From Fasciolopsis buskii (taxonomy: Eukaryota; Platyhelminthes; Trematoda; Plagiorchiida; Fasciolidae): 64,000 nt of DNA. The stretch is taken from positions 84,135 to 148,134 of the forward strand of contig LUCM01008725.1 of assembly GCA_008360955.1 (NCBI GenBank), in the 5' to 3' direction. Position 1 is the first letter of the stretch, and the number at the start of each line of letters is the position of its first letter. The position numbers and the translations under genes were made by a program. This document shows positions 47,728 through 60,400 of the stretch, piece by piece. A model generated the notes under the pieces. That model did no database searches and had not been told where the DNA came from. It saw only the letters and a program-made list of their open reading frames with translations.

Positions 47728-50700
47728 CTGAAAAGAAACAACTCAGTTTTAAAAAGTAATCGTTTCCTCCCAGCTCAAAGATTGCGGTTATTTAGTGATT
47801 TTATTTTATGGCAAAGAACCACTTATTCAACGGAATCGTGCCTTCGGTGACACCACTGGTGATTCCAAACAAGGACAACTAAACTGTCCTTTCATGATTT
47901 GTTAACGATGAGCTGAGAGATGAAGATGCATCATGAGTAGTTTCAAACTCTTCCGGTGCTATTCTGCTCACGGTCGACCATTCCGATTGGTGGATTGCAA
48001 CCAGCACCGCAGCTGTCCACCGGCATGTGCACTGCCAAACATCACTTGAGCTCAGACCTAATAAGACTGTTTTATATAAATTCAGATTGCGCAGACAGGA
48101 ATTCGAGGTTGTAAGTTAACAATAATGTTGCTAATTATTTTCCTTAAGGAAAATACATGAATAGACGAACGACCCTTCCAGCTTTCTGTTGACTTGCTTG
48201 TAAAACTGACGTCACGGACCAGCTCGTGCTCCTAATCTGGTTGTCATTTGATTTCTCACCGACGGAAATACATTTTAGGTGATACCGAGTTTGATTCACA
48301 CAGGTCAGAGAGTGTTCAATGTTTTGAAATTCTGTTCATTATCTTGCAGTTCTGATTAAGTTTGTTCCTAGAGAAGCACACAACCAATTTAGTGCCCACG
48401 AAGTGGCAAACATAACGTCCCACCTGTCAAATTGTCAGAAGAATTATTTATAGACTGTATATGTTTATTTATGCATACACAAATATAATGTGATCTAATC
48501 AATGATGTTGCAGCAAAAGGATGTGTCTGGATTTGGATTAAGCCGGATTCCTTTCAAGCATCAAGGTTTTAGAGGAAGTCTGGAGTGTTCTTTATGTCGT
48601 ATGTAGATTGAACTGAGTACGTCATTGGGGGCATTTGCCACTGGAAGCGGATAAAGAAGAAATTCTTTTCGAGGCTTGGTTTTTTTAGTGGCACCAATAA
48701 TCCCGAGTGCCGGACACTTTCAAAATATATAATTCAATTTTAAGCCCGTCTTAATCACAGATCAGCAGCCCTTCAGCAATCTTGACGCACACAAAAATAG
48801 TCGAATGACCTAGAAACTTGAGCAAACTGGAATTTTAAAAACATTTCCACTCGCTGCTGGAAACAATTGATTTCTAGTGAAATAAAATTATGTTGAACAA
48901 AACAGAAATTATTTCACGTGAAGTTTTCATTCAAAGTAGGATCGGATATTTCACCTTTGCATGACCAGGTACTTAAGAACTTTACCATTGAACTACCGTT
49001 ATGATTCCTGCCACTGGTGTTCAATTCTGGATCCCCAATATTTAAATGGTTTTTTCCATTCTATGTAAAATCTGAAAGCAGGTAAATTAAAAGGATTTAA
49101 TAGATTCGAGGGTGAGGATTTGTTCGTTTGTAGATGCTGCATTTTATGAGCTAAAATGATGCCACTAGAGTGTTCTGCAAAACCTTTGGTAAACAGTAAA
49201 AATAATAGAATGGTTGTAGGTCAGTGATAATGAGTTTAAACAACGAGACTGAATAGGCATTTCATAAGATGTGTCCCATGGATATTTGTCAACAAACCAA
49301 TAATTCCATATTGTCAGGTTGCTCATAATCACGGATTTACATAATCTAATTGCAATAGGCAGTTTCCGTTACCAGTATATCAGTCTGATGAATTACACAA
49401 GATTAGTTTGGACTACAAACCGAGAACTTGCTGCCTTCCAGATTGGTCTTAGCTGAACCTGTTTTCTAGTTGACCATGTCCAAGTTTCCTTCGTCAACGT
49501 CAAAAAGTCGGATTCGGCTCCCATCTTCCAATTACATAGTGGCTTATGTTTAGGAGACTTAACTGAAAAAGGAGGTGGACTATTCCCTAGTGCAGCTACC
49601 TGTTGCTAAAATGGGGAGGTTGTTTTTCGACACTCGCAACCTCTGACACTTTCAGAACTACATAACTTTGGTGTATGGACTTGAAATTTGTATACAGAAT
49701 TCGATCAGTTGCAGTATCGAACGGACACGAATTAGCAGTTGACACTGAATTGCATTTCATTCAATCTCCACAAATGAAGACAACGAGAATAATGCGGCAT
49801 CTGGGAAATGTGTGAGAATTTTATCTATGATTGATGAGTTTACATACAAAGTTGAAGATATCCCACTTGGTGAAGTGCATCCCGTCTAATGGCCTTCGAG
49901 AAGTGTTTTGACTTCACGAACGCTTGAGAACAAGGCTGTTCTTGGTTGCTTGTCTGTGCAGGCTAGCGCGAAGCCGTACCGAACCTCATCACATGACTTG
50001 AACGTGGATTCATCACAATAACCTATCATTTTGAAATATGTTCGAATTGTGTCCGCCCGACCCTTTTATTTTTCAGTCGGAAAATTCCTTGGGCTTCTAG
50101 TGTAAGATTTCGAAGTCCTACATCACATCGTAATCAACAGTTTCTTCTATTCCTACTGAGGCGCAAACCTCCAAGTGGTTTGATAATAACGTCGAGGCAT
50201 GCGTGAAAGCTGTTCAGGAATTACTCTGTCGCTACTACCCAAGAACTAACACTGATTTTCCATTTATCTCCTCATCCATTGAACTCTGTGAAAATTCTTC
50301 TGTTCCTCAGTTAGCCCTTATGCTAATTTCGGACGGAGAGCCTCCAAAAAGCTGCCATGTCACTCATATTCAGCATTACGTTTTTTGTTCATTTTTGCAC
50401 TTTCACTGGTGTTCAACGAATAAATTTCGGCTGAATGGCTACAACAAAGAGTTTCCCCATCGCCCTTTACTGCTCCATTACATTGTTTCCTTGGAGTCGC
50501 AATTAAGGAGCTCAGCGTCAGACTTGTTCACAGTCGCAGTGAATTTCACATAGAGGTTGAATTCCAGTCGCCTAACTTCGGCATATCTTACTGTCACTGT
50601 AATCCCGACAGCTCATTCTCACTTGTCCTATCAGTCTTAGAAATTGAAAAAACTCCACTAAAATGCACTCAGATCGCATCCTAGTATTCAAAGACAAAAT

Positions 50701-52545
50701 GCTGAGTGAGTTACATTTCATTGTTGGTGCATATTGCTACTTAACTGAAACTCATTATGTGCAGTAAGACACAAAAAGAGGAACAGATTTGTAAAATGAA
50801 ACAAATTCTGAAACTAAAAACCCTTGAAATGAATCGTCGTTCACCAGCTGACGGATTTACAAATGTCGAAAACTTGGTGGTTCGAAGATTCTGCTCCGCA
50901 AAGGCAGTGTCAGTTATTTGATTACTACAACTTCGATTTGGTTAGGTCTGTTTCTTTTCAAAAAGTTTTAGCCTTTACTGCATGTAAGTATTTTAGCATT
51001 TCTCATAATTTCACTGCTCTGGTCAATAGCTGAGAATCCAAATGATGTAGATTAGTGGCAGGGTTCTTGCTATCAGAACATTTCATTGCCGTATAATTTT
51101 TTTCGACTTGTCGATTACCATGGGTAATCTTTCCCAGAACACGTTTCAAAATCAAGTGCTTATGAGTTAAAAGCCAAAGGACCTCTCAGTGTTGTGTGTG
51201 TGTGAATGGTTACCTTTTTGAATGTGGCTACAAATTCATTGTCTGTGCTGCTGGAGGAAATTGGGTTTCAGTCATACTTGGCCACATTCTTACACCTGAA
51301 CGTCAACACTACTGTCACAAGCTGTGGTCCAAGTGTCCTAAACCAACACGCTTGTCAATCACCGTCGGAAAATTACTAGGTTCAAAGGCTACGGATGACG
51401 ATTATTTATACAGAGACTGTAATATATTCCTAAAATAGGAATTCAGCATCTTATCATCAAGAACACGCTTCATAAAGTCACCTTGGCTTTCAATAACATC
51501 GCCTGACAATTTTCAGAAATCAACATCAGAAATTAACATTCATTTGCTTTTGCGTATTACCCAAGTTTGTAAATTTGTATTCCCGAAATATTTCAGTTTT
51601 TCTAAAGATTCTGTCAGCCATTGATTTTTTTCAGTAGTGTACTGCGCCTAAGGATGGATGAACAAAATTTGCCCGGAAGCACACGATCAGTTTCGCGGTG
51701 AGAAATCTGCCAGTTACTTGTTAGATTTGCTTCACAATCCAAATCAAAGCTAACTCCACTGAATTGAATCAAATGATTTCTACAATTTCAGCTCACATGG
51801 ACATTTTTTATATACCACATTGATGCCCGTTCTACTGTCTTCATTCACGAAATGCAATTGCGTTTACAGAACCATGGCATGAGGTAAATACCTCTTGTTT
51901 ACTTTCACAAAACAAGGAATTGGATCACTTCTCTGAACCGCCCAATGCTGAGTGTTCTCTCCTATCTTCTTTTTTACCCTTAGAGGACTTGAGTTCCAAA
52001 CTGGATCATACAGCTTTAACCAATAGGCGGTATTTCCTTCGTTTGTTTTGGGAAGCAATAAGTTAGGTCCAAAACTTATTTCGTCTTAGTTTACCATTCA
52101 TAAAAGTCGTCTTTCTGTCAGCGAAGCAAATATAATCAGTTTCAAGCGAGTGAGGTTCATGTCAAACAGTTCTAAATTTCATAAGACTAGAACGTGATGA
52201 CATTTTAAATAGGACATGCTGATGGACAAACTGAAAAGTTTAAAATTCTTCAGCAACACACAGAACAATCAGAACGTTTCATTCCTCCAAAAATGTGTAA
52301 TATTCCGATGTTGTTATTTTATCGATTGCTCTTCCTGATGAGTCACTTGTCATGGCAATCGTGTTATCATTTGACGTTCTGAGTGAAAAATGGCGTCATT
52401 CAACTTCAGTTCCTGAAGCAGAAGACCTCTTCAACTCAAAACTGTGGCATTCGTTGTTACTCATTCATTCATTGAAAAAATACAGTTGCATACAAGCTTG
52501 TTTTCGGCGCTTCAAGACTGGCAAAATACAACGTGTTTTACTCAC
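47728..52545. other. Long stretch without recognisable genes
   Basis: I see no family match and no strong exon. A 25-nt plus segment near 48086-48110 has an acceptor and a GTAAGT donor. A plus frame of 116 codons (50203-50553) and a minus frame of 64 codons (51864-52058) are open but featureless. The sequence is AT-rich and looks intergenic or intronic. Confidence 0.5.
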
Positions 52546-52620
52546 CAGTTGAACGACTTCCTACAGATGAAATTAATTTTTGGATCTTTAGGGTTCGGCA
52601 ACATTTTCCAATTGTAGTTT
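52546..52620 (-). CDS. Candidate internal exon, unknown protein
   Basis: 75 nt with acceptor AAACATTGCAG and consensus donor CTG|GTGAGT. One base then NYNWKMLPNPKDPKINF-ICRKSFN then two bases. A second frame is also open. On the opposite strand a 122-codon frame (52533-52901) covers the same DNA, so the strand is uncertain. No family recognised. Confidence 0.35.
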
Positions 52621-53092
52621 CTGCAATGTTTCACCAAATCGGTCTGAAGCAATCATCTCCGTCATATATCCCGACAACTGGATTTGCCATAGAACGACGC
52701 ACCAAAATTTCTACCCACCCAACTATGTATTGTCTGTTCTATTTCGCATTAACCCGAAAAAAGAAACGTTGGCTAGAGCAATTCAGATTTTGGCTAGTTT
52801 ATTCTCTAGGGAAGATCACCACTTTTAAGTGGAAATTTGTTTACAAATCAACTGTCATCGCAGTGATGGAAAAAGTGAGGATTAATCCTAACGATACATA
52901 GAAAATGAAAGCATTGTTTTGAGTTTATCTTAGATATTACCTACTTGAAACCCCTCCTCCATGGAATCGATTTCCAGTAATAGTTATTAGTGGGTATGCG
53001 TTGTTGTTGGAATTTGCTCCTGAGTGGGTTATGGACATTAACAGGAAATAAATCGCATATATTCGCCGTTAAATCCGTTAATTTTCGATGTA

Positions 53093-53219
53093 TCATGATT
53101 GTGATGCAATTTTGTACTCGATCTCGGTCATGCTTTTCTCCACCGTTTTGATCCAGTCGGTAGGCAAAATGGCTGGTTTCACATTCGAACCATTTGCCAG
53201 CGATCTGCTTGGTCGAAGT
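53093..53219 (-). CDS. Terminal exon of a minus-strand gene, unknown family
   Basis: Acceptor CTTGTTTCTATGTAG, one base, then 41 codons to TGA (stop at 53095-53093). The peptide starts LRPSRSLANGSNVKPAILPT and ends KSMTEIEYKIASQS. The single leading base joins the GG of the exon at 53521 to give Gly. A second frame of this segment is also open, from the same acceptor to about 52966 (about 85 codons, KQIAGKWFECETSHFAYRLD within it). The phase of the upstream exon selects the first frame. No named domain. Confidence 0.5.
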
Positions 53220-53520
53220 CTACATAGAAACAAGCCTTTTTTTGGTTGTCGCCCCGGCCAACCTATTTTGAACGACTTGGGCAAAAATCAATATTCTGCT
53301 AGTGTCTCATAAAACTGCCGACAAGTTGTTATTAAATCTGACACAAATTAACGAAACTCCAAAACAAGACCATACTATTTATTTGGCGGGTCGTGATGTC
53401 TAATTTTCGCAAATGACGAGTTTAAACGTATGGTACATGTACTGAATTTCCACAATGTAATGATAAAATATCATCCCATGGTAATTTTTAAAAGTCTGGG
53501 TAGATTTTAGGATTTCTCAC

Positions 53521-53587
53521 CCCGAAAATTTGCGGCAGCCGTAGTTCATGATGACTTGTGCAGCCTTCACGGTCAAATAAAATGTCT
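53521..53587 (-). CDS. Internal exon of the same minus-strand gene
   Basis: 67 nt, acceptor TATGGGAATCAG, donor GGG|GTGAGA. In the phase set by the upstream exon it reads E-TFYLTVKAAQVIMNYGCRKF-S and ends with two bases. The alternative phase from the other upstream frame gives an immediate stop at the junction, so the linkage is self-selecting. Product unknown. Confidence 0.5.
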
Positions 53588-53696
53588 CTGATTCCCATAG
53601 GTGAATTAAAGTATTTTCCAATTCGTGTTAGGGTGCAGCTTTGGTGCTTATCCCCTTTGGTCGACCGGAATTCCTCCTCCTGATTCCTTGACTTAC

Positions 53697-53758
53697 CAAA
53701 ATGACGTTTTATAGCCGATGCAAACGGGCACCAGACGGTTCGCATATGTAGTTTGCGC
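53697..53758 (-). CDS. Upstream exon of the same minus-strand gene
   Basis: 62 nt, acceptor CGGTTAGCTCAG (weak pyrimidine tract), strong donor TTTTG|GTAAGT. Frame: one base, RKLHMRTVWCPFASAIKRHF, one base (G), which makes Glu with the AG of the next exon. Two frames are open here; only this one can be spliced onward without a stop. Further upstream exons were not identified. Confidence 0.45.
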
Positions 53759-56700
53759 CTGAGCTAACCGTATTGCTTGGTCCGTTGCATCTCCTTGCGA
53801 TGAACCTCTCCACTGCAAGCGCGCACTGACTCTGACCAATTAAGGTGGATACGCTTGTTTCTCTCGCTTATGCCAAATCTGCGCATTTATTTGACATCCC
53901 CAATCGACCCATACCCATTTCTTGGGCTTGGCCTAAGGGTTCGCTTGTTGGTTTAGTCTGAGGTATTGGCACTCGACCTCATACACAAATGATGATCGGC
54001 TTATCATGCCGTGATGTCTGAAGTTCTTTGCTAACCAGTGATTCAGTTGCACAACACCGACAGTTTATAACAGAAATTTCTTCATTCCGCTTGCCTTAGT
54101 CAGTTTGTGGGTGCATGCGCTATCCGAGCAGCCATTATGACATCGAAAACAAGAACGAATACGATGGCGTGTGCGCGTGCGTGCTTGCTTGCTTAGTTGA
54201 ATTGTTGGTCTCAATACACTATCGTCGGTCTTCATTCGGATTAGCACACACATCCTAGCTTAAATAGAATGAGTCACTGTGTCAATCTGTTTGTTTGACC
54301 GCAATGAAGCTGCACTCAAGCAACAGCATTCTGTTCTCAGCACACCCATGGGTTTGTGCATTTGCGTTTGTTTGGTTTGGTCCAGTTGCTTTTGTGACTC
54401 CCTGAGCGTATGAATTGTTTTCACTGTAGTATTATAACGGTCTTGGGGATGGTTCAATGTTCAGCGAAGACTGTAGCTACCGACAGCACTCTCAGCAGGT
54501 GGAGTCTGATGTCGAAATCTTCCCAAATTTCTCTCTGTGCGTCTCGGGTTAATGCGTTCGTTGTTCTCGGTCGAGCGGTGCATCTGGCCTAGTAATACGT
54601 GCCTACCCCTAGACCATTGCAGCAAATTTCAGGCATTAAAGTTCTCTTTTAAATGTCTCATGGTTGTTGCGTTTATAACTGAATTTGCCCGAATACACGC
54701 AGTTTGATTGCTGTGAGCTAAACTACGAGTTATTTTGTACTGGTCAGCCTGTCTTTACGTATATCAGTATCATCCTTTCTTTCGGTTTATTCGACGTGAA
54801 ATTTGATACGGTCCACAAATCTGACCTTAATATGACTTATATCCCCCCTTCGGAGTTTTACTGACCCTTTTCTCATTCACACGAGATATTTCATGGCAAT
54901 AGGTGGATTGAAGACAACCTGAAAGAATAATGCTTTTTCAGACATATGCACAATATGTGGCAAAACAATCTTTTCGATCCGTTGCTTCTTTCATTCTCTC
55001 CTTTAAATGAACTTTAAATAAACTCTTTCACAAATTCTCTTCTCGGAAACATTATCGGAATATAAGTTTCTTGCTTTTCATCTTTATCGTGCTCCAATGC
55101 CTTTAAACTCTGTTAGTTGTGGCCTTACAATTGTAATGATGGAATTGTCTAGTAAACAAAGAATCCATTCAAAGTGTGTTTGGTGGTTACTTCTCAGAAG
55201 ATGTCCAAACGTTTCAGATTCTTTTCACTCCAAACTTCCATTGTGAAATCTAAACACTTTACTAGCCGTTACATATAACTTTTCAAATCAAACGTTTGAT
55301 GATTAAAGAATTTCAGTGTTAATACCTGATCCAAATTTTTGATAAGAATGTCAGTGCTGGTAGTATTTGTTGTCTTCACGGGAACTTCACCATTCAGTTA
55401 GAATCACGTACCGGGACAATTGGCCGCGGTAGTTTCAATCTTTCGGCGAGAATATATTGTTCCTAAACACCATATTTTCTGTAATCTAATTTCGTGCCGA
55501 TTGCTTATGATATTTTTTGGTTAGTTTCCTTTCATTAAATAATACGGCTTTGGTTCGTTTTTACCTGTCATTCGTGATCCGTATACCACTCTGCACGTAT
55601 TGCTGTTGATGCAATTTTTGTCAACTCCGTTATCGCCACTAATTCGATACTTCGATGCATGTAAGAAACTTCCAAGTGTACAATCCATCCGACTGTTGTC
55701 TGTTCTGACCTAGAAGCTCTGTAGAATTTGCTGGTATTCTTATCGAAACTAGATCAAGGTCATACTTAGTGGTTGCTTTCCGTATAACTTTTTACGGCGG
55801 TAACGACTGCTTGCTAACCATTGTGAATCGCACTGAGGTGAAGATCATTCCTTCGTTGCGTTTTCATACTGGCGAAAAGTATATTTCTGGATCATTATTT
55901 ACAGGTGAATCGCCTCAAACATAACCTAGAAAAGGCTTCATCTGAGAAGGTATTTCGTCAATGCCAGGTATAATCAATGGTATTCCTTTTCACCGGTAAT
56001 GTCTTAGACTTGTAGTTGAAAAGTAGTGACCGCAATCATATGGGCACTACCCTCATTGCTCAAAATTCATTGAGCTTACAAAAGTTTCTGCTAGTACAAT
56101 TCACCATGTAATTCATACTAGTTTTCCTCCTTTATTTTTTAAAGGTAGTCGCAAGCAAAGCCTAAGCCATGCATATTCTTTCACCAGTAAAAGTCCTTCA
56201 CGGATATCCAAATGATGCTTACCAAGAAACATCTTTGATTGGATTATCAATGTCCACGTTAATCATGTCAGAAAACACAATTTGCCGCTAGTAAAACCTT
56301 TTGTAGCGCACAAGAACCAGTATCATTATCATGTTGGGCTGGAAAGCTATTTTACGTGGCAGGTTCAGTGTTAATCAAGAACCCCTTGCTGAGCAGGGAC
56401 ATTCTGGCGTCTGTGCCCAGATAACAAGTACCAATTAAATGACCGAGGATATAGCACCATGCCGGAACAGGCAAACATGGGATGATATAAAACTAATTTG
56501 TGCTTTACCAGTGAGAAATTACAGACATTTTTGATTCAGATCAGCGCGGAGTGGACGCAGTGTGCTTGGATTCTTTGTTCAGTAATATTTCACATTAATT
56601 CCAATGTCCGTTTAGTTTTTCAAACTATGTTACTCTGCGTACGTGCAATAACGTTTTTGTTTGTCGGTTTGTTCGACGTTAAGTTTTCCAGGTGTCCTCC

Positions 56701-57382
56701 GATTGCTAATGATACAATAAATCACATGTCCCATTTGAATATGCGCCGACATAAGTTGAACGACTGCACTCGCTTCACGTGAAGTTCTCTACATCCGGCA
56801 AGAGTGAAAGAAACCGACCAGTTTGCATTCAGCTTTTGCCGGTTTCCGTACCGTCGACTTCAGCTAAAATATCCCCACTGGCTCGTCTTGTTTTTTGTTA
56901 GTGAACGGCATGCAAGTGTAATTTAGTGATGCGGATTTCTGGTGATTAAGGGCTAAACAGTTTCTTCACCGGTCGTACACCAAGCATATGCAGTTAACAA
57001 ATGGAATATGCCCCAAACACATCACAAAGTTTCACTTACGTGTGTCGCAAGCACACCGCTAACGGAGTGGATTTCGTCAAGACATTGCGCCTCTCAGTTC
57101 CGCTACTCCTTATGGAGCATAGGAAGTTGGCAATCGCAGCTGACCTGGTATGTCAACCAACATGCCAATTGTAATATTTTAACAAGCCCATTTCCATCCT
57201 CGTCTGATGTAAAAACTGTTGAAGTTGGTGAATTTTTATTGAGGAATATTCCGCAGCTTACCAGGTAATACAGCTTTTCGTCTTATGGAGTACCAATGGC
57301 AGTTTGCAGAATTAGGAGTTCTCGTGTGAACCCCGAGACGATTTATCTTGTACTGTCAGCGTCCAACTTGTCACTGTAAATT
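53759..57382. other. No firm gene
   Basis: The first few hundred bases (53759-54600) are somewhat GC-richer and open in several frames on the minus strand, and may contain further 5' exons of the 53-kb gene or repeat sequence. From 54600 to 57380 I see only AT-rich, stop-dense sequence. Confidence 0.4.
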
Positions 57383-57450
57383 ACGGAAGTTCTATGCGGC
57401 TGTTTCATCCCTGCTAGGGGTTCATCAGGAGTGGACATCCACCGCTCAGC
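57383..57450. repeat. Diverged copy of the repeat that forms the 63.5-kb palindrome
   Basis: The string from GGAAGTTCTATGCGGCTG to GACATCCACCGC matches the right palindrome arm (GGAAGCACTGTACAGCTG ... CATATCCACCGC, 63709-63767) with moderate divergence. Both contain the block CTGTTTCATCC-TG-TAGG. Shared sequence at two places 6 kb apart shows a dispersed repeat family. Confidence 0.6.
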
Positions 57451-60400
57451 GAAAGCGGGAAGAACGATTTTGGGTCGAACGCTTTGGCCATTAATCCGGC
57501 CAGGCTGATTGTCAACGGCCCTTCGAACGTCACCGCTGCGTGATATAGCACCCATATTCGTGACTGGATTTTACATGAGACAGAACTTTAGATGCATTAG
57601 ATCAACGACTCCCGGATGACGATGAGTTTATATGTAGGAGGCAAAGACAACCACAGATAGTTTGCACTGGTAGAATATTTATTGATTATTTCCAAATGAT
57701 TATATCGGCTCACTATCGTTCGTCCTGGGCTTGTGTCACGTTCCAGTGTGATGAATGGGCATTGCTGATTTCTATTGAGGCTGGAGCAGCTGTGCAGTGC
57801 TTCTACAATTTTCAGCGACAAGTAGAACGTATCACGAGTCATTTGAGAAATAAATACTAATAACTGAAACTTTTTGAAATTCGAATAGGTGGACTTTTCA
57901 GCAAAGTTCACACGGTATGACCTTCTCACGGATTTATAGTGGAAACTTGGTCAGTAGTGTTTGTGGTCTTGTACGACGTAGTTCTTTGAACATAGTGATT
58001 GTGAAAGCTGTTCACGTACATATCAAGAATGATGAATGACGAAAAACATTTTGCCATAATTGCATCACGGTCGTTGGGTTATTCTAATCAGCTTTTTACT
58101 GCCAGTACACCTGGATATGGTCGCACTGGCTAAAGGGCACCAAGCGTTTCATATCTCTTTCACTTTTACGCCATTCTATCCCAAGCTGAGGCAAAGTTCT
58201 TGAGATAAAAACTGTAAAGTATAAGTGGAAAACTGCAACTCACATTTCGGGAATAGACATTATAACCGCTTTGAGTGATAAGTGACGCGTTTCACATGGA
58301 GACGGCCGACCAACTGACTGATGATTCGATTTGTAATTTGGACATTCCTGGCCTGGACTAACGTCAGATGGCCGATTAGTCACCACTGTCGTCCATTGTC
58401 GCATCCAGCTTGCCACGTATTAGCTCGACCAATTTTGCGATGCCCTTTTCTAAAATTCAGCCCACAGTTTTTTATTCAACTTTACTATTTCTCTTTTCGG
58501 CACTATTTCTCGAAAGGTTGTTTTGAAGTTGTTGGAACACAACCACCAGTGTAAACAGAAGAGGTACCGGGAGAAGCTTTCCTGTTCATTTTGTCAAGTG
58601 CTGGTGAAGTGTGAAAACGAAACCTTTTGCCCCAGTGACATATGCAAGCTGTAATGCACTGATGATTTTTTCTCTAAGAATTTCTGTCATTGATGTCCGT
58701 CAAAACTTACATTTTTCCATTATCAACGTTGGGCTATTCCCCCGAATCACCTGGCAACTTTTATCATTTTTCTCTGCATATTTTCATTCTCTCATTGTTT
58801 GACTCAATACATTTCACATGCTCCTGGAGACTTGATTTCCTATTAGCAAACTGCTAAAAAGCCTTATTAAGTTGGAAATTTCACTAAGTCCTTATTCAAA
58901 ATGGTGAATAGTTATTATGCAACCATCATGACCATATCACAAACGTGCATTTTGCGTAATGAAATTTAACAGACAATTTTTGCAAATTTTTGTCATTTTT
59001 CTAGATAAGTTATTTGCAGGCTGTCATACTGCCGAAGTCTTAAAACAATGCGAAGGTACTGCTAAACGCTTGTCTCAATACCAGACCATAAAAATCTGCC
59101 CAAAATGTGGGAAAATCTCAGATTAGTAAATAATGTTACCATCTCCGGGAAGCAAGCAGATTGTAAGCCCACGCGCCAGGAAAACTTCAAATAGGCAATA
59201 GGATGCTGCTAGACCGACACTAAGATTATGCCAACTTAAGCATCAGGTAGACCTGTGGGGAAAATCCCGAAGGCTGTTTGGTGTTTGTTTGCATTTCCGA
59301 AGCACCAGAAACAGACCCCTCCCTCCCCGGAGGTCAGTTTTACTCATGGACCCGAAATGCACCCATCGATATTTTATACTGCTTAATTGGTTTTCTAGAC
59401 TTAACACAAACAAACAGTCTTCAGTCGCCTGGCGGGACTTATTAGTAAGCATATTTAACTTCAGAAATTGTCAATATTATTAAAATAACAGATAAAATTT
59501 CTGGTAAATTTTGTTGTTTCCTTTGGGTCTGGAGACATCAGTTCCTTGACAGTCTGCAGTCCAAAGGTTTTAGAGTCTGTTTATTTTAAATGTTAAATCA
59601 AAATCCCTCCGAATGGTTTTTCTATCCCTGTTTGTCGACAACGAAGTCTCTTCGACACATTTTATGGTCCCTACAAATCACTTTGGAAACATCGTTATCC
59701 GTTTGGTTTCCCGAATTAACACCACGCTTTAGGATTACACTGGGGAATCTTTAAGGTTAAACGCTTTAACCATGCCGGCTTGTGCTCCTGAACGCGCTCC
59801 GAACATCGCCTTGCTTTATGGCATACATAAATTGCCAAAAATGATCAGACAAAGAAAGCAGTGATCAAGGCTTCTGTTAGGATGAACAGTTTGTCTTTAG
59901 ATTCAAGGTGATTATCGTTCACCTGTTAAAGTTTTCTCAAAGCACAACCAGTGAACGTGCATCAAAGCTGGCAGTATTTGGACCCGTAATTAGTAGAAGG
60001 AATTTGGTCAGTTACCGTAACGAGCGGATATTAATTACCAGTAAGTACGGACTTGGCTTCGACCCAATCTACGCATACTGAGTCAACAAGATCACAGCTG
60101 AATAGAAATAAGTTCTAGTTCGGTTTACAACTCATGGATTTATGCATAAATTTGGTAATATTCCGGCTGGCGGAATAAGTTCCGTACAATCGACTTCACG
60201 GAATAACGACCACGACCACTTGTCATCACGGTTCCCATTGGTTGCCTGTCAAACATGAAGCTGCATCGTACTGCATCTCGTGACTTGCGCGTAAACTCAC
60301 CGCAATCGTGTAATGAGTTCGGACACGAACTTCTCCTAAAGGGCAGCCGCACTCGCTGTGTAGGGCACACGGTGCTCGCATTCCTTTGAGGGGGGTTCCA

